A stretch of 64,000 nt of DNA, from NCBI GenBank assembly GCA_032433765.1, contig JAVIAB010000047.1:17049011-17113010 (forward strand), written 5' to 3'. The translations under genes were made by a program, and so were the position numbers. The number at the start of each line of letters is the position of its first letter. Position 1 is the stretch's first letter. Shown here in pieces: positions 53,531-64,000 of this stretch. This stretch comes from Megaustenia siamemsis. Taxonomy: Eukaryota > Mollusca > Gastropoda > Stylommatophora > Ariophantidae. The notes beneath the pieces were generated by a model. The model saw only the letters and a list, made by a program, of their open reading frames with translations. It was not told where the DNA came from and did not search any database.

Positions 53531-53950
53531 AATTGTGGCTCCAAATTCTGGGCAGATTAATGTCATGACATGAGCCAATTCTGCTGAACTGATTTCTGAT
53601 TTTTTTCCTGACTTTTATTTTGCGCTCGTTTCCCGATTTTTCATTCACCGTGGCCTGTCCGAGGCGATCGATTTGTACAGCGAGAGCACCCACAATTTGG
53701 CAGAACATCATCGCGATATTTATCGAGGCGTTATCTTCTGTTGAGCGACTGTCTGTTTCGGCAACTTGTGGCAAGTGCATGCTATAAATATCGTTTTAAG
53801 ACAAATAATAATAAATAATGAATATCATTATGAAGGAAAGCTTCCGAAGCGACAGAAGAACGAATAAATTAGGAGGACAAATGAAAAAAAAGGAACAAAA
53901 AAATATATATATATAGGGAAACAACGGTACGGTTAAGGCTTCACGAAACA
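53531..53950 (-). other. Unidentified 101-codon ORF and flank
   Basis: The minus-strand ORF (53475-53780) includes MHLPQVAETDSRSTEDNASI, NIAMMFCQIVGALAVQIDRL, GQATVNEK. It is not low-complexity except at its end, which runs into satellite. I do not recognise a family. It could be an exon or repeat remnant. Confidence 0.3.
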
Positions 53951-53951
53951 A

Positions 53952-54212
53952 GGGAGCCGCGATAGCTCAGTGGTTAGTGGACTGGACTACAAAGTACAAG
54001 GGGCAGGGTTCGATCCCAACCGACGGCTTCCGGTTTCACCCAGCCTTTAATGGGTAACGGATTTTTTTTCTGGGAAGGTAAAGCGGCACGGGCGTAATAC
54101 CGACCACATTACCCCAAAAATTCATGTGCCGAAGGTCTGTAAAATTTATGGTCACTAACATCATATTCCCTATACACCATTTGACGTGACGAGGGTACTT
54201 TACTTTTTTTTT
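53952..54212 (+). mobile_element. SINE1, full length
   Basis: GGGAGCCGCGATAGCTCAGT head, GGTTCGATCCCAACCGACGG box B region, body, and a T-run at 54205-54212. Little diverged. Confidence 0.9.
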
Positions 54213-54429
54213 ACGTCTGACCATCAGGTTATTGGAAATTTATTGCCATCAATAATAATTCCGCTATGAATCTCTAGAGCCTGCACAAAACTAGTCAACA
54301 CTCTAACAAGCTTGGCCATTTCTCTCCACATGATATCCGTCTCATTGGCCCACATTCCTGATTTAAACTATCCTGCTCGTTCGTCGTACGAATAAGAACT
54401 GATTAAATTTAGGACTCCAATCTCAAAGT
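54213..54429. other. No recognised feature
   Basis: I see no repeat or exon that I recognise here. Confidence 0.4.
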
Positions 54430-54690
54430 AAAGGTTCCCTCTACGCTTATGCTGGGTGTATGAGGAATATGGTTTTCTCCCCTGACCATATTTTTCTACG
54501 ACTACGGCAGATTTTTTTAGTAAAGTGCTCGGTATCAAGCCAGGCCAATCTCTGGTACCCATTTTTAGAGGCTAGGTGAACCCCGGAGCCTTTTGTCAGT
54601 CCGAAAAAAATCCGCAACTACTGGGGATCGAAACCTAACGCTTCTGGTCAGAAATCGAGCTCACTAACCACTCAGCTACCGAGGATCTAC
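54430..54690 (-). mobile_element. SINE5, minus copy
   Basis: Reversed body ATATGGTTTTCTCCCCTGAC, GGTACCCATTTTTAGAGGCT and AGGTGAACCCCGGAGCC, and head CACTAACCACTCAGCTACCG, with box-B complement GGGGATCGAAACCTA. Relative of 11063-11292. Confidence 0.75.
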
Positions 54691-54892
54691 TCCTATCTAC
54701 TTCAACGAATTTGGTCACGTAACCATACGATCATACCATCATGAGATGACCTTCGAATTGAATTGTGCTCTACGTGGCTGAGTGAGTTAATTGCCTCTCG
54801 ATCAATTCTTTTTGTTAACTCTACTGACTCCCACTCTCTTAGTACACTGTTTTAACCCTCTAAATCCCACAATCTGATACAAGGTGTGTATA

Positions 54893-55120
54893 CATCATCA
54901 TTGAGTGCCGTCTCCGCATCGAAGGTTGGCTACCATGGAACGCCATTCCACTCTGTCTCTTTCTTTGATAGTGCAGGCAGTCATAGGCTGACCTGTCTAT
55001 CTTTTAATGTTACTCGTCCATGTTAGTCTTGGTCTGCCTCTGCCTCTTTTACCTTGTATTTTCCCTTCCATGATTACTTTTAACAGGCTATAGTGTGTCT
55101 TTTAACATGCCCCCCACCCC
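54893..55120 (-). mobile_element. LINE C 3' end
   Basis: ATCATCATTGAGTGCCGTCT, GAAGGTTGGCTACCATGGAA and CGTCCATGTTAGTCTTGG, then the body end near 55120 at a C/A-run. Confidence 0.85.
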
Positions 55121-55199
55121 ACCCAAAAAAAAAAAAAATATGTTTATAACACTCGGAAAAATGCACAAAAAAAACAGCAACAGAAATTACAAAACACAA

Positions 55200-55285
55200 T
55201 AGATAGTCCGAAGAATGATCAAACTCGCGACTCCTTGAAACAGCACCTTACAACGAGAGGTCTGTCTAACCGCACGGCGATACTA
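55200..55285 (-). mobile_element. tRNA-like SINE head remnant
   Basis: The minus strand carries a CGCCGTGCGGTTAGACAGAC-like head and a degenerate box B (GAGTTTGATCATTC). No SINE body follows. Confidence 0.35.
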
Positions 55286-55505
55286 GTCTTTGAAAGAAAC
55301 ACAGATATACAATTTATTACAAGTTATAAGTATCAGACAGGTTCTTATTTTAATTCAATTTTGGAAGAGATTGGGGTTTCAGAGTTGAAACATCGCATGC
55401 TTAAAGGGAATATAAAGGTAAAGGGTGTCCAACAGCATAAGATGTCGTAGGAGTGAGGTACTTAATTCAAACTTACTAGGATACTATACATACGTGAAAC
55501 TACCA
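55286..55505 (+). other. Unidentified short ORF region
   Basis: A 71-codon ORF (55235-55450) with FERNTDIQFITSYKYQTGSY and FNSILEEIGVSELKHRML. No domain recognised; could be a remnant. Confidence 0.25.
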
Positions 55506-55507
55506 GG

Positions 55508-56815
55508 ACTCTGACCACGGTCAGGGGAGAAAAGAATAGAGACACTGTCACCTGCTATAGACACCGGTCAGGGGAGAAAAGAATAGAGACACTGTCACCT
55601 GCTATAGACACCGGTCAGGGGAGAAAAGAATAGAGACACTGTCACCTGCTATAGACACCGGTCAGGGGAGAAAAGAATAGAGACACTGTCACCTGCTATA
55701 GACACCGGTCAGGGGAGAAAAGAATAGAGACACTGTTACCTGCTATAGACACCGGTCAGGGGAGAAAAGAATAGAGACACTGTCACCTGCTATAGACACC
55801 GGTCAGGGGAGAAAAGAATAGAGACACTGTCACCTGCTACAGACAACGGTCAGGGGAGAAAAGAATAGAGACACTGTCACCTGCTATAGACACCGGTCAG
55901 GGGAGAAAAGAATAGAGACACTGTTACCTGCTATAGACACCGGTCAGGGGAGAAAAGAATAGAGACACTGTCACCTGCTATAGACACCGGTCAGGGGAGA
56001 AAAGAATAGAGACACTGTCACCTGCTATAGACACCGGTCAGGGGAGAAAAGAATAGAGACACTGTCACCTGCTATAGACACCGGTCAGGGGAGAAAAGAA
56101 TAGAGACACTGTCACCTGCTATAGACACCGGTCAGGGGAGAAAAGAATAGAGACACTGTCACCTGCTATAGACACCGGTCAGGGGAGAAAAGAATAGAGA
56201 CACTGTCACCTGCTATAGACACCGGTCAGGGGAGAAAAGAATAGAGACACTGTTACCTGCTATAGACACCGGTCAGGGGAGAAAAGAATAGAGACACTGT
56301 CACCTGCTATAGACACCGGTCAGGGGAGAAAAGAATAGAGACACTGTCACCTGCTATAGACACCGGTCAGGGGAGAAAAGAATAGAGACACTGTCACCTG
56401 CTATAGACACCGGTCAGGGGAGAAAAGAATAGAGACACTGTCACCTGCTATAGACACCGGTCAGGGGAGAAAAGAATAGAGACACTGTTACCTGCTATAG
56501 ACACCGGTCAGGGGAGAAAAGAATAGAGACTGTCACCTGCTATAGACACCGGTCAGGGGAGAAAAGAATAGAGACACTGTCACCTGCTACAGACAACGGT
56601 CGGGGGAGTAAAAAATAGAGTCACTTTCATCTCCACGGACAATGGTGAGGGGAGAAAAGAATAGAGCCACTTTCATCTCCACGGACAACGGTGAGGGGAG
56701 AAAAGAATAGGGTCACTTTCATCTCCACGGACAACGGTCAGGGGAGAAAATAATAGAGCCACTTTTATTTCCACGGACAACCGTCGGGGGAGAAAGAATA
56801 GAAACACTGTCACCT
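55508..56815. repeat. 47-bp minisatellite
   Basis: About 23 nearly identical units AGACACCGGTCAGGGGAGAA, AAGAATAGAGACACTGTCAC, CTGCTAT, then decayed units to 56815. Variants (GTTACC, AGACAACGG) recur at multiples of 47 bp in blocks. Confidence 0.95.
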
Positions 56816-56819
56816 GCCA

Positions 56820-57005
56820 CGCATGCCGAAAGAGGCGACCAAGGAGTTGGGTCAAGGTGTTGGCTGGTGTTACGGAGTTCGTGCATCTGAAAATTATTTT
56901 TAGTGCTTTCGCTAGTGTGTAGTGGGAGTACTTCATACTGGGGAAGGTGCTGCGAATGCGGTCTGAGCACCATAGAGTTGTCCGTTGTACAAGTAGATGA
57001 TCTGC
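56820..57005 (+). mobile_element. LINE C-terminal or dispersed repeat remnant
   Basis: ATGCCGAAAGAGGCGACCAA, GTGTGTAGTGGGAG, GAAGGTGCTGCGAATGCGGT and CTGAGCACCATAGAG...AAGTAGATGATC resemble 16420-16525 and 63838-63960. Confidence 0.5.
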
Positions 57006-57007
57006 CG

Positions 57008-57105
57008 ACTAAACTAGACTAGACTAGACTCTATTAAGCTAGATTAGGCTAGACTAGACTAGACTAGACTAGACTAGACTAGACAAGACTAGACTAGACT
57101 TTAAT
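57008..57105. repeat. (AGACT)n microsatellite
   Basis: CTAGACTAGACTAGACT tract following the preceding element's end. Confidence 0.92.
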
Positions 57106-57144
57106 ATTTGAAGGTGTTTATCTCCTCCTCTCTTACATTACAAC

Positions 57145-57290
57145 CCCCACCTCCGACGACGGAATTATCTGCCTGTCCGGCGAGGGACCTCTGTGTACAC
57201 GGCTGCCAGTGAAAAACGGATTAACACGCAAAATTCGGTGCCTAGTCTCTAGGGACTTCACCAAAGGTGAAAGCTTGCGAATGCAAAACT
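57145..57290 (+). mobile_element. SINE2, 3' part
   Basis: CCGACGACGGAATTATCTGC, GTGTACACGGCTGCCAGTG, GGATTAACACGCAAAATTC and CTAGTCTCTAGGGACTTCAC. The head is missing; decayed box-B-like sequence (GAATCGATCCCCCGATC) lies at 57360. Confidence 0.75.
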
Positions 57291-57419
57291 TACTTCCCCA
57301 AAATCTGTGATTAAGGTACCTATTTTTCTTCAACAAGATCGACTGGAGAGCGTCAAGCTGGAATCGATCCCCCGATCACTTGACGTCAAGCCAGAACCTT
57401 ACCACCACGATACTGACGT

Positions 57420-57640
57420 TTGGATGATGTTTCATGCAAGAGAGAAAAAATTAATGAAATCAAATTTTAGAAACGAAAAACAATCTTCTTAAAAAAAAAC
57501 AAAATTGAAAAAAAAATTAAATCATAATTATCATTAGAAAGCTTGTCGAAAGAGAATGGGCACTCTTTTTACTGCCGGACTCATTGTTTCTCATTGTCTG
57601 CGTCAGTGAGTGTAGCCTTTAGGGAGAACTTGATGTCTTG
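57420..57640. other. No recognised feature
   Basis: A-rich stretch (57420-57540) and otherwise unassigned sequence. Confidence 0.35.
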
Positions 57641-58480
57641 ATCCTATCGTCTTCTTCTTCTTCGTTTTTTCAGATACGATCTTTCTTCTTTTCTCTTTTC
57701 ACTGATACCTGAAAGGTGTCGTGGTTTATATCATTGTCGTTTTTGAGCTGCTCGAACTGTCTGAATTAGTGATTTTCCTTTGTTGTTACATGTCACTGTC
57801 ACAGCATCTATCCATCTTCTTCTGGGTCTTCTTCTTTGTCTTTTTCCATGCATTCTCGAGAAGAACGCCCTTGATGGTGATTGGTGAGGATTCATTCTGA
57901 CCAGGTGGCCAAACCATTTAAGTTGTTGTTGTTCTATATATTCTTGGCAGGGTTTTGTTCCTACCATTTTTCTTATGGTTTCATTTGGTATTCTATCTCT
58001 TCTTGTGTTGTTTGTTACTTTTCTCAAGCACCGCATCTCACATGTATGATCTTTTTTAATTGTGATTTAGAAAGGGTCCATGTTCGACTTTCATAGCACA
58101 AAGTTGGTATGAAAATGCTATTTATCATTTGTTGTTTAGCTGGCATAGAAATGTTGGATGTCTTATCAATGGTGAAAGCTAGTATGTGACAGCATTTGCT
58201 TTTTGTATTCTCATGTCAATTTCTCTGTCTAGTTTTCCATCTTCTGTGAACATTGTGCCCAAATACACTTGAATTCTGCTACATGTTTTATTTCTTTATC
58301 TTTGATCTTAATGTTTAATGGGTGTCTAAGATACGATAACTTCCATTATTATTCTTTAATACTATTACTGTATCTGTTGACATAAAAGTATGTCAGTTTT
58401 CTTTAATTTACGTTAAATTCACCAATTTCCCACGTTTCATTCAGTTTCACAGCAGCCCTGCACAACATTACACATTTGTG
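57640..58480 (-). mobile_element. LINE E 3' part
   Basis: The 101-codon frame reads MRCLRKVTNNTRRDRIPNET, IRKMVGTKPCQEYIEQQQLK, WFGHLVRMNPHQSPSRAFFS, KRQRRRPRRRWIDAV. This is a LINE C-terminus (WFGHLxRM...RRRPRRRW). Frameshifted upstream parts reach about 58480. A GAAGAAGAAGA tail lies at 57650-57662. Confidence 0.82.
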
Positions 58481-58639
58481 CGTATCCCATTAAATTCACT
58501 TGACAGTTTTTTGTTTATTTTCGGGTTTTAGAAAATACTATTTTTTTGGTTAATTTGTCTGCTCTGAATATTTGGAAGATTTTTCTGCAGCAATTCATTT
58601 CAAATTATTTTTGTTTCCAACTGCTTCATTTAGTGTTCA

Positions 58640-58915
58640 AGACATCAAACAGCAGCTGAGGGTGAAAGCGATCAACTCCTAGTTTTCGCCAGGATCAATT
58701 TGTTTTTTGTTTGCGTGTGAACTTTTTATCCCAGGCAAAGTCCCGAGAAACTGAAGTTAAATATCATCTTTTTTCCTATTTTTCAAACCGGCAGCGGTGT
58801 TTAGGTGTCCCCCGCCATACAGGCAGATATTCTTCGACTTAAGAGGTATTCTCATTTTTTCCCCTTAATCTTCGAAAGTTTTGACGTGTTTGGCCAGGTT
58901 TTTATCTATCAATTA
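58640..58915 (-). mobile_element. SINE2-related copy, decayed
   Basis: The reversed SINE2 order is visible: TGCGTGTGAACTTTTTATCC, GTCCCGAGAAACTG, GCAGCGGTGTTTAGGTGTCC, GCCATACAGGCAGATATTC, GGCCAGG. Confidence 0.6.
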
Positions 58916-59270
58916 TCTCTGGGTTGGGGCTGCATTTTTTTGGCCTATTCTTCAGATTTCCAACTGCCGTTGGGTTCTTAATGCGCGCAGATTGCACACG
59001 TGACTTCCGTTTTATATTTATTTATATTTATTTATATTTATTTATATTTGTTTATATTTTTTTGGGTCGTTTTCCAAGAGGGCTAGGCATAGGATCTCAC
59101 TGCCGAGAGACAAAGTTAGGGTAAAGCAGCGGGGGGGGGGGGGGGGGGGGGGGGGAAGAAGAGGGAGAGGGGGGAGATTCGATCGAAAACGAAGAGGTGG
59201 GACTCGAATTGGGGTTCATTTGTCCAGAGTTCCTGTAGACCACCTAGATCCGTCAGGATCAGCGAACTAG
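58916..59270 (-). mobile_element. SINE4 remnant with microsatellite and G-run
   Basis: The reversed head (CTAGGTGGTCTACAGG on minus, 59230) and box B (AATTCGAGTCCCAC) lie at 59195-59265. TGCGCGCAGATTGCACACGT at 58982 is a shared SINE 3' word. A (TTTATAT)n tract is at 59015-59060 and a ~24-base G-run at 59131-59154. Confidence 0.55.
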
Positions 59271-59432
59271 AGCTGGTAAAGAACTACTCAACTTCTTTAT
59301 TAAAGTTTAGAAACAGACTAGCCGGTCTGACCAAATAAGTAGGGATTTAATAGGGATGGCAACCATGTGTCCAGAAATGCCGTTCTGAAGTCGAATATAT
59401 TGGGCGGAAATGTCCAAGTACTGCAGTTTGCT

Positions 59433-59698
59433 GGGAGCCGCGATAGCTCAGTGGTCAGTAAACTGGACCACAAAGAACAAGAGGTAGTTTCGATCCCAAC
59501 CGACGGTTTCCGGGTTCACCCAGCCTTTAATGGGTACCGGATTTTTTTCTGTGAAAGTAAAGCGGCACGGGCGTAATACCGGCCACATTACCCCAAAAAT
59601 CATGTGCCGAAGGTCTGTAAAATATAGGTCACTAACACATATTCCTTATACGCCACTTGGCGTGACGGGGATACTTACTTTTTTCTGTTTTTTTTTTT
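59433..59698 (+). mobile_element. SINE1 with 14-bp target-site duplication
   Basis: Full length. ACTGCAGTTTGCTG is present at 59420-59433 and again at 59699-59712 (one base shared with the SINE start). Confidence 0.9.
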
Positions 59699-59712
59699 AC
59701 TGCAGTTTGCTG

Positions 59713-60200
59713 TAAATCGCAAGACACTACAGTAACTCCTATACGCGTCTTTTTAACGGCGGTGATGAAGGGGTGTAACCATCGCGAGAACGCAGCAGAA
59801 TTAGAAATAGTGTTAGTGCTTCCGGTTTGCATCCAAAGAATAATTAATAAAACCCTTGGACAAAACCCTCGCTCCCTCCTCGTTTCCCAAAATGTTATCC
59901 ACTAGCACGTTGCAGACGGTACAGCACTTCGGCTATATCTGTCTATCAAGTTGTATTAGTCACGTTCTGACAGCTCACACAGAGTTAACTGACTGCAATC
60001 GGTGGAGGGGTCGCGAGGGCAAGGTCAGTGAGGTATAACAGACCAAGATCTCAATTTACATCTGTACCGTACTCCATAGGAACGATCTACGTCACAACAA
60101 ACTAACGAAGTTATGGTGACCCTGGTGATACTCGTAGTGGTGTGTGTCTGCTGAAACTTAACACGGTGGTGGAGCGATCAAACTGAGCATCAAACTCTGT
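59713..60200. other. No recognised feature
   Basis: I recognise no repeat here. The 60-codon ORF at 59856 is not distinctive. Confidence 0.35.
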
Positions 60201-60204
60201 CCTC

Positions 60205-60454
60205 TTCTATCCACTCCTACTATATTTCTCTCTCTATTCTACTACCTCTCTCTCTCTCTCTCTCTCTCTACCTACTTTTCTTCTACAATCTCTCTATAAT
60301 TTTATTAAATCTATCTTCTTTTATCTTGCTCTCCTAATGCACTTATCACCACCAGCTACATTTCTGCGTCTCATGATACCTCTCTCTCTCTCCAACTAAT
60401 CTACTTCATCTCACGCCTTCTCTAACTCTCCTACTGCTAGTGCATCATCCAACT

Positions 60455-60489
<35 letters not shown>

Positions 60490-62354
60490 GCTACGAGCAC
60501 TCTTTCCTCATCTCTCATCCAAGTACTTCTCTCTCTCTCTCTCCTACTACGAGCACTCTTTCCTTATCTCTCCTCCAAGTATTTCTCTCTCTCTCTCCTA
60601 CTACGAGCACTCTTTCCTTATCTCTCATCCAAGTACTTTCTCTCTCTCTCTACTACGAGCACTCTTTCTCATCTCTCATCCAAGTACTTTTCTCTCTCTC
60701 CTACTACGAGCACTCTTTCCTCATCTCTCATCCAAGTACTTTTCTCTCTCTCCTACTACGAGCACTCTTCCTATCTCTCATCCAAGTACTTCTCTCTCTC
60801 TCCTACTACGAGCACTCTTCCTCATCTCTCATCCAAGTACTTTTCTCTCTCTCCTACTACGAGCACTTTTCTCATCTCTCATCCAAGTACTTTCTCTCTC
60901 TCCTACTACGAGCACTCTTTCCTTATCTCTCATCCAAGTACTTCTCTCTCCTACTACGAGCACTCTTTCCTCATCTCTCATCCAAGTACTTTTCTCTCTC
61001 TCCTACTACGAGCACTCTTTCCTCATCTCTCATCAAGTACTTCTCCTCTCTCCTACTACGAGCACTCTTTCCTTATCTCTCATCCAAGTACTTTTCTCTC
61101 TCTCCTACTACGAGCACTCTTTCCTCATCTCTCATCCAAGTACTTTTCTCTCTCTCCTACTACGAGCACTCTTTCCTCATCTCTCATCCAAGTACTTTTC
61201 TCTCTCTCCTACTACGAGCACTCTTTCCTCATCTCTCCTCCAAGTATTTCTCTCTCTCTCTCTCCTACTACGAGCACTCTTCCTCATCTCTCCTCCAAGT
61301 ATTTCTCTCTCTCTCTCTCCTACTACGAGCACTCTTTCCTCATCTCTCATCAAGTATTTCTCTCTCTCTCTCTCCTACTACGAGCACTCTTTCCTCATCT
61401 CTCCTCCAAGTATTTCTCTCTCTCTCTCTCCTACTACGAGCACTCTTTCCTCATCTCTCCTCCAAGTATTTCTCTCTCTCTCTCTCCTACTACGAGCACT
61501 CTTTCCTCATCTCTCATCCAAGTATTTCTCTCTCTCTCTCTCCTACTACGAGCACTCTTCCTCATCTCTCCTCCAAGTATTTCTCTCTCTCTCTCTCCTA
61601 CTACGAGCACTCTTTCATCATCTCTCATCCAAGTATTTATTCTCTCTCTCTCGCCTACTACGAGCACTCTTTCCTCATCTCTCATCCAAGTACTTCTCTC
61701 TCTCCTACTACGAGCACTCTTCCTCATTTCTCATCAAGTACTTCTCTCTCTCTCTCTCTCCTACTACGAGCACTCTTTCCTCATCTCTCTCCAAGTATTT
61801 TCTCTCTCTCTCTCCTATACGAGCACTCTTTCCTCATCTCTCCTCCAAGTATTCTCTCTCTCTCTCTCCTACTACGAGCACTCTTTCCTCATCTTCCTCC
61901 AAGTATTTCTCTCTCTCTCTCCTACTACGAGCACTCTTTCCTCATCTCTCATCAAGTACTTCTCTCTCTCTCTCTCTTCCTACTACGAGCACTCTTTCTC
62001 ATCTCTCCTCCAAGTATTTCTCTCTCTCTTCTGCTACGATAACTCTTTCCTCATCTCTCCCTCAAACTACTTTTCTCTCTCTCTCTCCTACTAAGAGCAC
62101 TATTTCCTCATCTCTCATCCAAGTACTTCTCTCTCTCTCTCCTACTACGAGCACTCTTTTCCTCATCTCTCATCCAAGTACTTCTCTCTCTCTCTCTCTC
62201 TCTCCTATTACGATCACTCTTTCCTTATATCTCCTCCAACTATTTCTCTCTCTCCTCCTACTATATATCTCTCCTCATCTCTCATCGAACTACTCTCTCT
62301 CTCTCTCTCTCTCTATTCTGCTACGAGCACTCTTCCCTCATCTCTCCTCCAACT

Positions 62355-62398
<44 letters not shown>

Positions 62399-62520
62399 CT
62401 ACGATCACTCTTTCCTTATCTCTCCTCAACTGTTTCTCTCTCTCCTGCTACTATATATCTCTCTCCTTATTTCTTCCAACTACATAATTCTCTCCTGCTA
62501 CTTTTTCTTTCATCACAACA
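60205..62520. repeat. CT-rich 52-58-bp minisatellite
   Basis: Units TACTACGAGCACTCTTTCCT, CATCTCTCATCCAAGTACTT, TTCTCTCTCTCC (variable CT length), about 35 copies, with loose CT sequence at both ends. The long plus ORF (60440-62872, Ser/Leu-rich) and the Arg/Glu-rich minus ORF are products of the repeat. Confidence 0.95.
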
Positions 62521-63145
62521 CCCCCCCCCCCCCACTTCTTCTCACTCATACAACCCCCACTTCCTTCTACTATCTGTCTTTCCATTATTTCACACCCTTA
62601 ACGTGCACAGCATTAGCCTCTCCGTTACTCTTTCTTCCAGCCAATTCGAGTGTTTCACTGGAAGCCTTCTCCTCTTTATTTATTCTCATCTTTCCCGTTA
62701 CTGCCCTTCCTTACGTGACCTCTGCCCTCTTGCTCTACGTCACAACATGGCCATATTCACCTCGATTACATTAGTTATCTCTTTCCTTCCAACAAAACTG
62801 CACCTCGCTCATCCCACCCTCCCATTTCTAGTGTTGCCAACAGCTGATTCACGGTCTGTGGGCCAGCCTTAACGTGGAACACGCAACCGCAGTCTCCCAC
62901 CACTAACCCCACGACCCTTTCCCCTGACGACACGGCTGACCTACTCCAGGTCTAGAAACTCTACCCCCCCTGGCAGCTCAACACACATTCTGGCAACGTC
63001 CTGGAAGAAAGTCGCGAGTGCTTCTTCTCTTGTGCACTTATCAGCGGATTGTGCTGCGCTGTGTTATTCACCTCGCGATCCAGTAATTTGATCGTCAAAA
63101 AAACCTGGTATTAAAAATAGACACATTTTTTCAGTAGACTTCTTC
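62521..63145. other. C-run and unassigned sequence
   Basis: About 13 C at 62521. The following ~600 bp are not repetitive and contain no exon that I can support. Confidence 0.4.
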
Positions 63146-63149
63146 TTTC

Positions 63150-63420
63150 ATTCCTCGTCTGCCTTTCAGCGCCGAGGGGAGATATAATTTGCGGTTTTGC
63201 TCTTCTGTTCACCTTCTGCTGCTGTTATGTTTTCTAGTGTTTCTAATATTCCATATAGAACATATTCCTGTTTCGTGGTAGGCCCTTGGGTCTGGTGTTC
63301 TCGCAACGTTATTGAAGGCTCGATGTGTCGTGTTTTTATTTTTATGCCTTGTCACGTGGCCAAACCATTTATCTGTTGTTTCTTTATACATGTATATCTT
63401 TAGCGAGGATTATTCATTTA
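63150..63420 (-). mobile_element. LINE F 3' end
   Basis: The reversed end CGCCGAGGGGAGATATAATT, ACCCTTGGGTCTGGTGTTCT-like sequence, and coding KETTDKWFGHVTRHKNKNTT, HRAFNNV. Confidence 0.82.
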
Positions 63421-63604
63421 CCCCCCCCCCTCCCCCCCCACCCTTTTTTAAAGTTCTTCATTAGTTAAAGCCTGCAATTAAAAAAAACAAATCTTTATGA
63501 GATTTTCCCATTTCTGGCTTCTGCCGGGGGTACGTAATATGACTAGAGAATAAAGGCCGCTTGACCAATGCAGTCGCCGCCTGGTGTTCGAGTCTGAGTT
63601 TTAT
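63421..63604. other. C-run and possible tRNA-like remnant
   Basis: C-runs at 63421-63440. GGCCGCTTGACCAATGCAGT and GGTGTTCGAGTCTG near 63555-63595 resemble A and B boxes. Confidence 0.35.
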
Positions 63605-63745
63605 TTAACTTACATATCTGTGTATGTGTTGTTTGTCTGTTCCTGCTGAAGGCCTATTGAGCCGAAACGTCGTTCAAATCTGTGTCGTCTACCAACCACG
63701 TAAAGCTTTTACCATACCTTTGTTCTATTTTTGTGAATTTTCCTT
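63605..63745 (+). mobile_element. Repeat X, plus copy
   Basis: CTGTTCCTGCTGAAGGCCTA, TTGAGCCGAAACGTCGTTC and TAAAGCTTTTACCATACC in the same order as the minus copy at 21305-21425. Confidence 0.55.
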
Positions 63746-63834
63746 TTATTTAACCCCGATAGAAAACAAGTTTTTTTTCCGTGTGTTACGGGGTCTCATT
63801 ATGAGGGAAGTAAAGAATAGTAACATTATAACCT

Positions 63835-63965
63835 TCCAGGCATGTAGTAAGAGGCGACTAAAGAGGTTGATCGATGGCTGACAAGCTGTCATTGTAAAAA
63901 GCATTGTTATGGAAACAGTGCCATAGATTTTAGAAGCTGTGATCTCTGCAATATGTGCCATTTTG
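63835..63965 (+). mobile_element. Dispersed repeat with AGAGGCGAC core, second copy
   Basis: CAGGCATGTAGTAAGAGGCG followed by ACTAAAGAGG is shared with 27980 and 56820. The rest is not recognisable. Confidence 0.45.
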
Positions 63966-64000
63966 GCACTCAAGGTTTCTGTTTTTGAGATTGTGGCTCT

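Noticed and set aside
53475..53780. 101-codon minus-strand ORF as a real gene
   Set aside because: Its end runs into satellite, no splice borders or known motif were found, and it has no homologue that I recognise. It is left as unidentified.
60440..62872. 810-codon Ser/Leu-rich ORF
   Set aside because: It is the translation of a CT-rich tandem repeat with no start context, domain or splice support. The composition is fully explained by the repeat.

Overview
This is animal nuclear DNA, most likely from a mollusc and perhaps a heterobranch gastropod. The intron-split gene, GT-AG splice sites, APE/RT-type LINE remnants, tRNA-headed SINEs and very heavy minisatellite load show that it is animal. 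The mollusc assignment rests on the general look of the LINE and SINE sequences and is tentative. There is no prokaryotic gene structure. A 100-base run of N at 23901-24000 is an assembly gap.

The only host gene I can name runs on the minus strand through the first 23.2 kb. It is the 5' part of MAN2C1, the cytosolic alpha-mannosidase of family GH38. Five coding exons are visible: 23204-23107, 16705-16583, 12630-12507, 7024-6957 and 1127-950. Their phases join without a break and they encode about 197 N-terminal residues; the rest lies beyond base 1. The four complete introns are 4-6.4 kb each and are filled with minisatellites, LINE and SINE fragments, and in intron 2 a structurally complete Tc1/mariner-type DNA transposon (13435-15821).

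The most unusual feature is at the last visible exon. A 57-bp minisatellite (1091-2010) is a tandem copy of the intron-exon junction itself. Each unit holds the end of the intron with its 3' splice site plus the first 37 coding bases of the exon. The unit is 19 codons long, so use of any of the roughly 14 intact acceptors would keep MAN2C1 in frame.

From 24 kb to 64 kb I recognise no certain host gene, only one candidate signal-anchor exon with a TATA box near 27.3 kb. This stretch is a mosaic. I use local labels for the repeat families. LINE A is an RT-bearing family that ends near TAGATAGATA. LINE B1 and B2 end in TGATGATG. LINE C ends in CGATGATGATG. LINE D is RTE/SR2-like. LINE E and LINE F are further C-terminal types. 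LINE G ends in a zinc-finger-like cysteine motif. LINE H is another C-terminal type. LINE J has an RNase-H or HILxxC type C-terminus. SINE1 is the commonest tRNA-headed SINE, beginning GGGAGCCGCGATAGCTCAG. SINE2 to SINE5 are others.

Three large minisatellites in this half were born inside LINE 3' coding ends: 28.27-29.09 kb in LINE D, 39.11-40.77 kb in LINE G, and 46.54-49.29 kb in LINE H. From 44.2 to 53.5 kb an old ~31-bp satellite forms the background into which LINEs, SINEs and newer arrays have been inserted. The last 4 kb hold a CT-rich 52-58-bp array and more LINE and SINE debris. All protein calls come from reading translations by eye; no search was run.
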